A DNA stretch of 64,000 nt. Origin: Daucus carota subsp. sativus (taxonomy: Eukaryota > Streptophyta > Magnoliopsida > Apiales > Apiaceae). The stretch covers positions 35,267,454-35,331,453 of the forward strand of contig NC_030389.2 in the NCBI RefSeq assembly GCF_001625215.2, in the 5' to 3' direction. Shown piece by piece: positions 1 to 10,996 of this stretch. Position numbers and translations under genes: made by a program. Numbering within the stretch: the stretch's first letter is position 1; each line of letters starts with the position of its first letter. A model generated the notes under the pieces. It was not told where the DNA came from. It did not search any database and was given only the letters and a program-made list of their open reading frames with translations.

Positions 1-294
1 AAAGATGAGCCTTATTTACAGCTGAGGCGTCTAGCAAATTTTCTTGGGATACCATTTTCCCAGGAGGAGGAAAGTTCAGGTTTGGTTGATCAAATCATAA
101 GTATATGTAGTTTCGAGAGCATGACCAAGGTAGATGTTAATAAGACGGGAACCTTTGTGGATGGATTTAACAATAGTTCATTTTTCCGGAAAGGTGTAGT
201 CGGAGATTGGAAAAATTGTTTAACTGCTGATATGGCTTCTAGGTTGGATCAGATTACGGAAGAAAAATTCCGTGGTTCCGGTTTGTCTCTCTAA
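1..294 (+). CDS. Cytosolic sulfotransferase, 3' end only (SOT-1)
   Basis: Reading frame 1 is open from the first base to a TAA at 292-294 and gives the last 97 residues of a plant cytosolic sulfotransferase. It begins inside the KDEPYLQLRRLANFLG helix and contains the PAPS-binding FFRKGVVGDWKN motif (residues about 64-75 of the fragment), then the usual C-terminal ADMASRLDQITEEKFRGSGLSL. The family transfers sulfate from PAPS to hydroxyl groups of small molecules in the cytosol. The visible part is undamaged and nearly identical to the copies ending at 29144 and 32289. The PAPS P-loop and catalytic histidine lie outside the window, so integrity of the whole gene cannot be judged. Confidence 0.9.
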   Translation, partial: KDEPYLQLRRLANFLGIPFSQEEESSGLVDQIISICSFESMTKVDVNKTGTFVDGFNNSSFFRKGVVGDWKNCLTADMASRLDQITEEKFRGSGLSL

Positions 295-1132
295 TATATT
301 TTCACTATGCTCCCGCCAAAATATCTGCTAAAAATGTCTGTTGTGTGATTTCAACTGGTCTTGGTTTCCATGTTTCATGTTGTTCAGTAGTACTGTGTGT
401 GAGACTGTGAGTTCTATCTAAACATGTGTAATGTTGTTCATGTTTTATCTTTCGAATCTCATGACTATTTTAAAGAAAAAGTATTATTAGTCTCCCCTTT
501 CAATAGAGAAAAAGGACTCATATACCACAATTTAGGTTTGAAAAACCTTGCAAAATGTGATATAATTAGTTTGGCGTTTCAGAATGAAACGCTTCATGAA
601 TTAGCGTTTGGGGCTTCAAAACACTAGACGATCTGGTGCTAAGAACTAAGAAGTGAAAGATAGATGAATGTTGCACGATCTACTGCTTTGGATTGCATAG
701 TGATATTTGAGGTCATCTTTCTCTCCGGTAATAATATTTGAGACCTTATTTCTGGAAAAAAAAATGATAAACTGAGCCAACACCTCTTTCCATACCCGAG
801 AATCTCGCACCCTGGGGCCTGGACTAATCTTGTCTGGTATAATAACACTACCAAAAAATCTCTAATGATATATATCTGAATTCACTGCTGACTGAAATAA
901 TCTTTGCAAGATAACATTGCCAGTTTATTTACTGCATCAAACAGATGGAAATGTATTTTACATGATGAAAATTCTGTTCATTAAGAGCTTATGCATGTAT
1001 GTCAGAAACTATCATGTAAATATTTGAAGCACTATACTCACCATCACCAGTAAAGGGTTTCACACTGGTGAAAACAAAGCATCTATGACATAAATTTCAG
1101 TCGTAAGCACAATACGCAAAATGCCACAAGAA
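295..1132. other. SOT 3' flank, part of the tandem unit
   Basis: No gene seen. The stretch is paralogous to the 3' flanks of other SOT copies (18674-18835, 29893-30540, 32290-33197, 55517-55730), sharing the block around 'gtctgttgtgtgatttcaac' and a later block with repeated 'aacgct...gcgttt' motifs. It is therefore part of the duplicated unit and useful for dating copies. Confidence 0.6.
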
Positions 1133-1204
1133 GTCGTTGTAGTATAGTGGTAAGTATTCCCGCCTGTCACGCGGGTGACCCGGGTTCGATCCCCGGCAAC
1201 GGCG
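1133..1204 (+). tRNA. tRNA-Asp (anticodon GTC)
   Basis: The 72 bases fold as a standard cloverleaf. The acceptor stem GTCGTTG (1133-1139) pairs with CAACGGC (1197-1203), with G73 as discriminator. The anticodon stem CCCGC/GCGGG encloses the loop CTGTCAC with anticodon GTC at 1166-1168. The T arm carries GGGTTCGATCCCC, which includes the pol III B box. There is no intron. A T4 run at 1213-1216 could be the pol III terminator. A 5'-truncated paralog lies at 33198-33238 in the equivalent place downstream of another SOT, so the tRNA travelled with the SOT duplication. Confidence 0.95.
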
Positions 1205-1215
1205 TAACCTTGTTT

Positions 1216-1445
1216 TCAAGAATAAAACCCGTCGTTTAATTTGTGACTTTTTGGAAAGAATAAAAATCCGTCGTTCGTTTTAAAAAAAAATGTTAACTCT
1301 TTAGGAAAGAATAAAATTTGAGAATAAAATTCGTCGTTAGTAACTTTTTGGAAAGAATAAAACCCGTCATTTGTTTTATAAAAATGATGTAAACTCTTTT
1401 GGAAAAAATAAAACCGGTCTGAATAAAAGTCTTTTTCTTTTCCCT
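1216..1445. repeat. Imperfect tandem repeat after the tRNA
   Basis: Four degenerate units of roughly 50-65 bp share 'ttttggaaagaataaaa' and 'cccgtcgttt'. The same block recurs at about 20521-20650, where it is fused directly to a truncated SOT, which makes it a likely recombination site. Confidence 0.6.
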
Positions 1446-2351
1446 TGTTTTGCCAATACAACAATAATCAGATCTTTACTACGTCCAAACTACCATGTAA
1501 TTTGTAATGTTAAACTGGCGAATACAGGAAGTTTCAAGTGTAAGAGATTTAGCATGTTTAAAACCATCATCTTTGCTTTGCTTACGCGCGGTTACGGGTT
1601 CTTGAACGTCCTGAATCTCCGGACACTTTGCAAAATAATAGTCGTGCAAAGAGATAAGACTCCACAAGTGTAAGAGACTTACCAGTGACTTCTCGATTAT
1701 ACGATATCTTGCTCGCTCTCTTTACTGAAGATCGAGGGTTCAAAAGATGCATGAGTGCAAATAATTAGTAACAAAATAAATACATCGACTTGTCCGGTAA
1801 CAAAAAGTTAGATTAATTACTTAGTATGATTTAAATGTTATATTTGTTTTGTTGACACAAGTGTGATATTTGTTTATTTCCTTATAATAAATTAAAGAAA
1901 TTTTGTCATATATCCCTCTAATAATTCTTTCTGTTTCTATTTCTAATAAGTTCTCATGTGCAATAATAGGAAAATGGTTTTTAGTAAACTTCACACTTCT
2001 ATTTCTAAAAAGTTCTCATGTGTCATGACATTTAAATGTTTCTAGTAAACTTGATGGCGTCTTCACTTAATCTTTGCAAGATATAAAGATAAAAATCCAA
2101 TGTTTTATTATTTTTTAAATTTCTCTTTAATTTGATCACCGCAAAAGAAAGATGGAAGGAAAGATAAAAAATTGGCTTGTAAAAAACGAGAGAATCCAAG
2201 AACCATCAATTATTAAATCGATTACACTAGCGATGAATAAATAAATAAATAAATAAGATTCCAAGAACCAGCAATTCTCTTCTGAAGATGATGAAAAATT
2301 TGAATTGTGATTCCACTATAGTATAATATTTTAAAAAAAAAATCAAATCTT
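1446..2351. other. Intergenic flank, paralogous to 20665-20877 and 24941-25870
   Basis: No gene seen. The order and sequence match the two halves of the region split by the 4-kb element further right, showing that both belonged to one duplicated unit. It includes a short AAAT microsatellite near 2235-2256. Confidence 0.55.
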
Positions 2352-2571
2352 TGATAAGTGGATTTTATATTCACTTGGAAGCCTTCGTTTTGACTTAAAT
2401 GGATGATCTGGCCTCAAGCTTTTGATGTTTTTGATATGTTTTAGTGTGATGTTGTGTAGGTTTCTTGGGAGGAGAACGAAGAGGAGGTTTATAGCTTTCA
2501 TTGGAAAAAAACGGCGAAGCAATCGGATGCACGAGTCAAAAGTTAGGGACAAAGAAGTGGGCTGCTGAATT

Positions 2572-2650
2572 GGGGCACCCGCCCCAAATCTGGCGCACCT
2601 GCCCCGCTGGCGCACCTGCCCCAAATCTGGCGCACCCGCACCAAACTGGC
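2572..2650. repeat. GC-rich minisatellite inside the LTR fragment
   Basis: About four units of 18-20 bp built on 'ggcgcacctgccccaaatct' variants. It stands out against the A+T-rich surroundings. Confidence 0.65.
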
Positions 2651-3695
2651 AGCGAATTTAAGCCCGTTTGCCCGTTTCTGATCCGTTTCAAGGCCCGATC
2701 GCTGGGGAAGTTTAAGAAAGGCTTGGGGGGACTAAAGTAATAACCTAGAATCATTCCAAGGAGCACGTGACGGCTACGGAGAAGATCAAGATCGAATTTC
2801 ATAGCTTTTACTTTTGTAATTCTTCGAAGTAGGCGTAACTTTGGATGCTCGTTTCGGATTTGTTTCTTAACTCTTATTCTCGTACTTTGAGTTTGTTTTT
2901 CTTATTCCGTACCATGTTTACATTCGAACCCATGATGATGAGAAGTTCGATTATGAACTAATCATTATCGTGGGATTCTAGCGGATTTATATATGGATTT
3001 CAGTAGTTGATTTGCCTTAATTATTTATGTGATGAATGTTTGATTTCTTCGTATTGGTTGTGCTTAATCTTCTTAGATGCGTAGCTAACATCTAAGTTGT
3101 GGGTTAATCTTTATTGAAGCGACAGTGGATATATTGATTTAGAACTTGCCATGCGAACATAGGAATATGTATTCGATATACATGATTAGTGGTGTGATTT
3201 TAACCATCTTGCATCGCCCTATGTAATCTTGATAGATAACTTGTTCTTCAACCATTATGTTTTCAAATTCTATAGACATATAGGGTCTAAGCATAATTGG
3301 TGTCTGTTTACCTTCTATCTTAATTGTGGATGTGTAGCAGTATGGTGCACGTATAACGACAGTAAGCGTGTATCAGTATCGTGTTATCTGATTAGTTATC
3401 AACCATCACATATCGATAAGGCATAATTCTGAATGAAGTATATGATGAAGTTAGAATCCCATATTTTATTCTCATAAGTAATTCGATTTTAATTCTCCTA
3501 GCTATAATTCGATTAAATTAGTTAATTTAGATAAAACCAACCAATTTGTTATTTGTCCGAGCATTGAATAATAATCATACATTGGTGCATAAGTGCATAT
3601 TTTTGAATACACCAGTCTCTGTGGGAACGAACTGAATTTGATTCTTTACTACTTGTGACCACGTACGCTTGCGTGATTTTGTGCGAACAAGTTTT

Positions 3696-3715
3696 TGGCG
3701 CCGCTGCCGGGGACC
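3696..3715 (+). promoter_or_regulatory. Retrotransposon primer-binding site (tRNA-Asp type)
   Basis: The stretch TGGCGCCGCTGCCGGGGACC is complementary to the 3' end of plant tRNA-Asp (compare 1185-1204 of this window) apart from one or two mismatches. It lies 6 bases after the presumed LTR end. Confidence 0.65.
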
Positions 3716-3841
3716 GAATAATAATCATACATTGGTGCATAAGTGCATAACTTCTTGGACATTCTTGCTCTCTTCGTAACAGTTGCATTTCAACAAATTT
3801 AACAAGGACTCTAGCAGTAACAAAGACTCTAGTAGTCTATT

Positions 3842-4722
3842 ATGGAGCCAAGATCAGCTCATTCATTTTCTCGAGTCTATTATGACTCTAGTTGCAATTC
3901 TTCGGATAGCAGCACTAGGATTTTCGCAACTTATATTCCAGTTCTTAGTCTCCCAAAATCCATAGCAGAGGCCTCTAGATCATCAAACTGCAAAATAGTT
4001 TACTTGGGCACCAGATCTATGACACCAGAATCTGAGTTCTGGGGCTGGTCTTAATATCACACGTTACGCTGTTAAATCTTTCATTAGATATGGGGAAAGG
4101 AGATTGAAATAGTATCGCATGACTTGAATTAATCATTTACTATCTCTACTCTCCAAAATTAAACCATTGATGAAGAATTCACCTAAGTAATAATGTCATG
4201 TGATCATTATTTGCAATCTTTTTCGATTGGAGCCAAGAAGAGTAAAGGAATCCAAGAAGTTGCATTATACACAATACATTATGCTCCATTCTACTTCTGG
4301 TCCTCTACAAGTCAATCAACCGTGAATCCATCCCCCTGTAAATCCTTATCATCCTTTTCTGAATGAAACTCCTCATCAGTTCATTCCTTTTCTCAGATGA
4401 CTTTAGCCCTCAAAGTATGTCTCGGGTTGTAACTCATCGGACAGCAACACTGAATCTTTGCAACTCATATTCAGGACTTGGCCTACCAAAATCCATAATG
4501 GACAACTCTAGCTTGTCAAACTTCAAAATACTTTACTTGTGCTGGGACATTAAAGACAACGTGTTTTGCTCTTTCACTTTGACAACAAGGCCAATTAGCA
4601 ATGGTGCATTTTTCAGGAATGGTGTGTTCGGAGAATGGAAAAATTGCTTAACTGCAGATATGGCTTCTAGGTTGGATCAGATTACCGAGGAAAATTTTCG
4701 TGGTACTGGGTTATATCTCTGA
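3842..4722 (+). pseudogene. Decayed sulfotransferase remnants (SOT-2)
   Basis: Two SOT-derived pieces lie in tandem. 3842-4054 keeps a start (MEPRS), then jumps over roughly 90 codons to the CNSSDSSTRIFATYIP...SSNCKIVYLG region and ends at a stop, so the PAPS P-loop is absent. From about 4310 to 4722 a second piece runs from a degraded NREAHPPQ-like segment through KILYLCWDIKD (the conserved CRD arginine has become W) and, after another deletion, into FFRNGVFGEWKNCLTADMASRLDQITEENFRGTGLYL and a stop. Neither can encode an active enzyme. Closely related pieces occur at 25988-27023 and, in part, at 18836-19273. Confidence 0.8.
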
Positions 4723-5130
4723 TAATCATCAGTATGCTTATCAATAAATTAACAATTTCAAGTGTTTCTTCCATCTTTTTATTCAGAATAATTGTTTTCT
4801 GTTTGTGTCTGTGTCCTTTGTTTGTTTATCTAAAACTATATCTTGAATCAATGTAACACAGCCTTCCCTTGATCAAACCATATATTGAAATGGCGATTTA
4901 TGGACTGATCATATATATTGGTCATGATATATAAGAGTCATGTTTGTTTGATGGGATTATAATCCTCGGCTTATTACCTTATTTATCTTGAATGTACGGA
5001 ATTATCGTCCCATTCATTCATATCCTATTCATTGTTTCAGTTCATTTCCATGGAATTATAAATCTTGTAATTCCCAGAAATAAATAAAAAAAGTGCTTAT
5101 GATATTACATTCCAAAGCAGAGCATCTCTG
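4723..5130. other. Intergenic flank of the SOT unit
   Basis: No gene seen. It is paralogous to 19274-19678 and 27024-27432, where it likewise leads from a SOT remnant into the foldback repeat and the next SOT promoter. Confidence 0.5.
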
Positions 5131-5308
5131 TTTTATGGCTGTTGGATAAATATCTGGCGACCAGGATTATAACATTTTTTCTAAGACGTTCAGCGCTTTT
5201 TAAGCGCCGGATGACCCGTCCAACGCTTTTTAACCGTCGGACGTGGTGATTTACCCCGTCCAGCAGTTAAAAACGCTGGATTTATTAAAGAGGTGTTATA
5301 ATCCTGGC
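5131..5308. repeat. Left part of a foldback repeat split by the gypsy element
   Basis: This is the left arm of a ~220-bp inverted-repeat element whose right arm is at 17086-17127. Intact copies are at 19679-19899 and 27433-27653. The arms share 'ctggccgttggataaatatc' and 'ccaggattataaca', with hairpin-rich sequence between. It lies about 500-560 bp upstream of three SOT start codons once the gypsy insertion is discounted. Confidence 0.7.
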
Positions 5309-8300
5309 TGTGACACCCTCCAAATCCGGGTCATAGACTTGGGGGTCACACAACAATATAAACCTGTAAACAATAATAATATATGCATTGACCCTAAACA
5401 TCCACGGATCGCTCCAGGTTATAGTATGAAACAAGCCACAACTTAAGTTATATTACAATACGTCAAATCCCAATCTATATCTTACAACTTACAAATATAA
5501 AACGCAGTGCTTACACACGACGATACTCAAAAGTTTATAATATCAACAACTCCTAGCAAGGCTTTCCAACACTCATCCTGATACCTTAGCTTGATGGCTA
5601 GCCTGTGGGTCCTCGCTAACAGTAGTCTCTTTCTTCACTCGAAAAGAACATAAGGCATCGCAAGAGTGAGCTTACAGCTCAGCAAGTAATATAAACAATA
5701 ACTGAAGTTCAACATTTATCAATAAGAATGAATCAAGGCATCAAATTCCCTTTTTAAAACAATGATTAGAATTGGATATTCAAGTTTTTATTTAAAACCA
5801 AGGTTAGGATGCTGATCAATCACGCACTAACCCCGAGCCAGGTACATACCAAGCTCTATCACTGGATCCAAGGCACACATTGGCCTAATGACCACGAATC
5901 TGGTCTGACCACGAATCTGGTCCACATTTATAAAACCATCCAATTCTTTAACAATATAATGAAATCAACAATATCTCAATAATTCAGAATCAATACCATT
6001 TGAACAGAAGCAATATTCCCAAAACAGAATCATAATTGTCAAATCAGAATCATGATAATTGGTGATGTAATAAATATCAGGATCAAAGGACAATTCAGAA
6101 GTAGGTATAAGTATTCTCACAATATATTTGAAGAATGTCTTGAGGTTGAAAGAAAGATCAAGTATATGGTGAAGCTAATCTGAGGTTTTGTAAAGAAAAC
6201 AAGGTAAGTGAGAATAGCTTGAGGTTTCAAATATGTTTAACTTGTAGGGATTTCAAGTATTAGGGTGTATATGTGTGAACATTCTTCAAAAGAGTAATAT
6301 AGGTATTTGGTAAGACATTGTATAATTTGATGAAGTATTGTAGTATATGGCTTGTACTGTTTGGGCATTCAAGGATGGAAGAATATCGGAGCAAGTGATC
6401 TGTATTGTCAAGTCTCAAAGAAATGGGTATAAGTTTAATCGAAATCAAAATCAAGGTTCAGCTTGTAATTCAGGTGTTGAAAGGATTGAATAAGGTTTAT
6501 CAATAATCAGGATCAATAGCACAATATATCAACAGAAGCACTTTCAAATCTATCCAGAACAATGACACTATATGCAGAAGAGTAACTCAAGGAGTTTACA
6601 AAAGTATAAGTTGAGAATAGAGCACTTGCCTTATCTGGAAGATATACTTCTTTCTATAGCTTTCTCTAAACAGAATCACTCCAATACTACTTGCTTTCCC
6701 TTTCCAAGCCTGTCCTTCTCTGATAATCACAATATTCATCTATCAATACTCAATCTTATTTCATTCTATTTGTTTCATAGTCGAAACAAGCTTCTATCTA
6801 CCCTTCGTTTCACTAAAACCTGATATACGGTTCAAAAGATACTAATAAAACAGTCATACAGTGTTCACATAAGCATTTCACATATCAATCAAGTAACAAA
6901 TAGCACATAACACATAAGTTAATCACTAAAATAGCTTTTCAGAAGAGGTTTGGGGTTAAAATGATTTTTCTGGTATTTATTACGAATTTTTAAACATTTT
7001 TCGGAATAAAAACGGGTAAAAGAATCAATTTATAACTGAATAAACAAGTCCGAATACTCGAAATAAGGTTTGAAATCACTTGAAATCAATTAACGACCCT
7101 TCAACATATTTTAGAATAATTTTCTAATGGTACTCACCACACATCCACTAGATTCCTAGATTGAAAACGCCCAAATTCAATTGCAAACATTCATACGGGT
7201 CATAAACCCTAATTCATGAATCCGAGAATTAAACCCAATTTTGAACATGTTATTGAACTCCAAATCATGCATATGATATACCAAAATGATCAGGAGAAGA
7301 TTATCTACAACATGGAAGCATAAAATCACATAAAACACATCAAAATCAAAAAGCCCTAATTTAACCCTAATTAATTCGAAATTAAAAACCCTAATTACTT
7401 CTAACCTGTTAATCTAGAGCTGTTTTTGAAACTTGATATAGATTCTACGCTTCGATATCTTCGATTTGACTGCTTGCACGCTCGATTCTGAGTCCGATAA
7501 CGTCTTCAAATCTTCGATTGAATTCCAAGAACACGAAGAACGATAACCCGGTTTCTCTCGATTCTCGTGTATTGAAACGATAATTATGAAAATTAAAATA
7601 GTAATTATCCTATTTATAATTACGAATAACTGGCCCCCGTTTGGATCATACCGGATATAAAATACACTTCTTAATCATTAAGTATTAAGAAAACTGATCC
7701 GTTCGGGACCGACTTTAAAGATAAATATTAAATACACACATTACGAGAAACTTATGGGGCTCCGAGCTTTGTCTGGCACGAAGTACGAAAATATAATGCT
7801 TTAGCCAAAATAATTTGGGGGTTAAAAATATCCGGCGTACACGTTTATCGATACGGTAAAATAATAATAAAATATTCATAAAATCGTTCCGAAATTCTTT
7901 CACGTAAATCCGTACACCAGATGGGAAAAGTTAAAACACGAAAGTTGTTCAGAATATCTCAAATAATAAACCGGCGAAACTTTCCCGGAAGCCCCCCGGG
8001 GTTTAATTATCTAGTAAACGGGTTTTAAAATCAATTAATAATAATATTTTATAATATACTTAATTAAATCCTTAAATCAAATATCAAATCATATAATAAT
8101 CCATAATTTACCAAATGAGTGCCTAAATTCTCCATATTTTGATCTGATCATATAAAAATTATAATTTAACAAGTCATAACATACACAGACAATCATTCAA
8201 CAAGTCACTTAACATATAATTCACAATTAATTCACATAATATTCACAAAATATTTACATACTAGTATAAATAAACACATATCGAAATCCGGGATATTACA
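5309..8300 (-). repeat. 3' LTR of the gypsy element
   Basis: 2,992 bp, bounded by TGTGACACCC on the plus strand at the left and GATATTACA at the right. It is about 99% identical to 14090-17080. Confidence 0.95.
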
Positions 8301-8313
8301 TCCTTCCCCCCTT
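8301..8313 (-). promoter_or_regulatory. Polypurine tract
   Basis: On the minus strand AAGGGGGGAAGGA abuts the 3' LTR, as expected for the primer of plus-strand DNA synthesis. Confidence 0.85.
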
Positions 8314-8338
8314 AAAAGGATTCTGTCCTCAGAATCTG

Positions 8339-9001
8339 CTAAGAAAATAAGTGAGGATATTTCTCACACATATCACTTTCTAACTCCCAAGTTGATTCTT
8401 CAACTTTTGGGTTTCTCCACAACACTCTCACTATTTTCACCACTTTATTCCTTAACACTTTCTCCTTCCTATCTAGAATCTCTATTGGATTCTCAACATA
8501 AGACAAATCTGCCTGAAGTTCTACTGGCTCGTATTCTATCACATGCCTAGAATCTGGATGATACTTCTTAAGCATTGACACATGAAAGACGTTATGAATA
8601 TGCTCCATATGTGGGGGTAACGCTAACTCATAAGCCACTTTACCAACGCGCCTCAAGATCTCGAATGGTCCGACGTATCTGGGACTTAGCTTTCCTTTCT
8701 TGCCAAATCGGGATAGTCCTTTCCATGGTGAAATCTTCAGTAATACAGGTTCTCCTTCTTCAAATTCCATATCCTTCCTGGCTTGATCCGCGTACTTTCT
8801 CTGACGATTCTGTGCTGAAATCAGTCTTCTTTGAATGGTTTCAATCACTTCTTTCGTCTGCTGAACTAGTTCTGGCCCAAGTAGTTTGTGTTCTCCTACT
8901 TCATCCCAACACACGGGTGAGCGACATTTACGTCCATAAAGAGCTTCATAAGGAGGCATTCCGATACTTGCATGATAACTGTTGTTGTATGAGAATTCCA
9001 C
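8339..9001 (-). pseudogene. Gypsy integrase C-terminus with chromodomain-like tail
   Basis: Continues the integrase in the same frame after a TGA at 9020-9022. It starts in the conserved EFSYNNSYHASIGMPPYEALYGRKC segment, contains the GPFEILRRVG SH3-like region, and ends in a chromodomain-like stretch (EILDRKEKVLRNK...VLWRNPKVEESTWELE) before a natural stop at 8339. In an intact element this would be the C-terminal third of the polyprotein. Confidence 0.85.
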
Positions 9002-9019
9002 TAACGGTAGATGTTCATC

Positions 9020-10996
9020 TCAATTGCCTTTGAAATCAATAGCACAGACACGTAGCATATCCTCGATTGTTTGAATAGTCCTTTCACTCTGGCCATCCGT
9101 TTGTGGATGATAAGCAGTGCTCATATTCAATCTGGTGCCCAAGCATTCCTGAAAGCTCTTCCAGAATCTCGAGTTGAATCGTGGATCTCGATCGGATACA
9201 ATGGAGACTGGAACTCCGTGACGAACGACGATCTCCTTCAGATACATATGGACTAACTTCTCTAATGAGAATCTTTCGTTAATGGGAAGGAAATGAGCTG
9301 ACTTAGTTAGCCTATCTATAATAACCCATATGGCATCGTGATTTGCCCTCGTTCTAGGTAATCCAACTATAAAATCCATCGCAATATGCTCCCATTTCCA
9401 TTCTGGAATCTCTAGGGGTTGTAGCAGTCCACTCGGTCGTTGGTGTTCTGCCTTCACTCTTTGACACGTATAACATTTACTTACCCACTCCGCAATCTCT
9501 TTCTTCATATCTGGCCACCAATAATTCTCTTTCAAATCTCTATACATCTTAGTGCTCCCGGGGTGGATTGAATAAGCGGAACTATGTGCTTCACTTAAAA
9601 CTTCATCCTTCAACTCCTGTACTGGTGGAATCCATATCCTAGAAGAAAATCTTAGAATTCCCTGATCATCTTTTTGGGTACAAAGCTCTTCCCCAACCAA
9701 ATTATTAACATCCTGTTCCATCACTGTCTCTTGACATTTCCTTATCTTCTCTAGTAATTCTGGTTGAAAAATCATTGTATATAATCCAGCCTCTGAGGGT
9801 TCACTCACTCTAACTTCTATTTCCAGCTTTTCGAATTCTCTATATATTTCCTTAGGTAACGTCAACACATTCAGTCTTTCTTTCCTGCTCAAAGCATTTG
9901 CCACTACATTTGCCTTTCCAGGGTGATAATTGATGGTGCAATCATAATCCTTTATCAATTCTAACCACCTTCTCTGCCTCATATTCAGCTCCTTCTGTGT
10001 AAAGATATACTTCAGACTCTTATGATCAGTGTAGATTTCACACTTTTCTCCATATAAATAATGTCTCCAAATCTTCAATGCAAACACTATGGCTGCTAGT
10101 TCTAAATCATGTGTAGGATACTTCTGCTCATGGGGTTTGAGTTGTCTGGATGCATAAGCAATGACTTTGTCATGTTGCATCAACACACAACCCAATCCCT
10201 TATGAGAAGCATCACTATAAATTACAAAATTCCCTTGCTCATCTGGAAGTGATAACACTGGGGCTGATACTAACCTTTTCTTTAATTCTTGGAAGCTTTC
10301 TTCACACTTTTCAGTCCACACGAACTTTTCTTCTTTTCGGGTAAGCCTCGTCATTGGTACAACAATCCTTGAGAAATCTTGAACAAATCTTCTATAATAA
10401 CCTGCCAAACCCAAGAAACTTCTAACTTCTGTTGGTGTCCTTGGCCTTTCCCAATTCATAATTGCCTCAATCTTGGAGGGATCTACTTTAATTCCTTCTT
10501 TACTGACTATATGACCTAGAAATTGGACCTCTTGTAACCAGAATTCACACTTTGAAAATTTAGCATACAGCTTCTCTCTTCTCAATGTCTCTAAAGCCAT
10601 CCTTAAGTGGGTTGCATGATCCTCAGTGGTTTTGGAATAAATCAGAATATCATCTATGAATACAATCACAAATTTATCCAAATATGGTTTAAAGACTCTG
10701 TTCATTAAATCCATAAAAGCTGCGGGGGCATTGGTTAATCCAAAGGCCATTACTAAGAACTCATAGTGACCATATCGGGTTCTAAAAGCTGTTTTAGGTA
10801 TATCTTCTTGTTTAATCTTTAGCTGATGGTATCCCGATCTTAAATCAATCTTCGAAAAACATCTCGCTCCCTTCAATTGATCAAACAAATCATCTATACG
10901 GGGTAATGGGTATCTATTCTTAATAGTTAACTTATTAAGTTCCCGATAATCAATACATAACCTCATACTACCATCCTTCTTCTTCACAAACAACAC
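9020..10996 (-). pseudogene. Gypsy reverse transcriptase, RNase H and integrase core
   Basis: 658 codons in the pol frame. The reverse transcriptase carries the catalytic FIDD box (about residues 113-116), followed by RNase H with SDASHKGLG (about 262-270). The integrase follows, with an HHCC zinc finger ending CYTCQRVK and catalytic aspartates in the [11 protein letters not shown] and [12 protein letters not shown] segments. A TGA at 9020-9022 stops the frame in the integrase core, where Trp is normally found, just after FKGN. The frame is also offset from gag-protease, so translation as one polyprotein needs correction of a frameshift near 11015. Confidence 0.9.

Larger units (their letters stand above)
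2352..3749 (+). mobile_element. Truncated LTR retrotransposon: one LTR plus primer-binding site
   Basis: Compared with the paralog near 25865-25890, about 1.4 kb is inserted here. The insert starts TGATAAGTGG (2352) and a CA end falls at 3689, giving an LTR-like block of about 1.34 kb. A few bases later TGGCGCCGCTGCCGGGGACC (3696-3715) is a near-perfect complement of the 3' end of tRNA-Asp, a common plant retrotransposon primer site. No gag or pol follows. Instead a 34-bp copy of LTR sequence 3566-3599 is repeated at 3716-3749 and host sequence resumes. The LTR ends are my estimate. Confidence 0.6.

Noticed and set aside
1216..1445. Possible CRISPR-like array
   Set aside because: Repeats are imperfect and adjacent without uniform spacers, in a plant nuclear context.
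6260..6823. Small frames repeated at 15041-15604
   Set aside because: Identical because both lie in the LTR pair; no coding signal, simply non-coding LTR sequence.
8575..9033. 152-codon plus-strand frame
   Set aside because: Antisense shadow of the gypsy integrase; no domain and the minus strand has clear homology.
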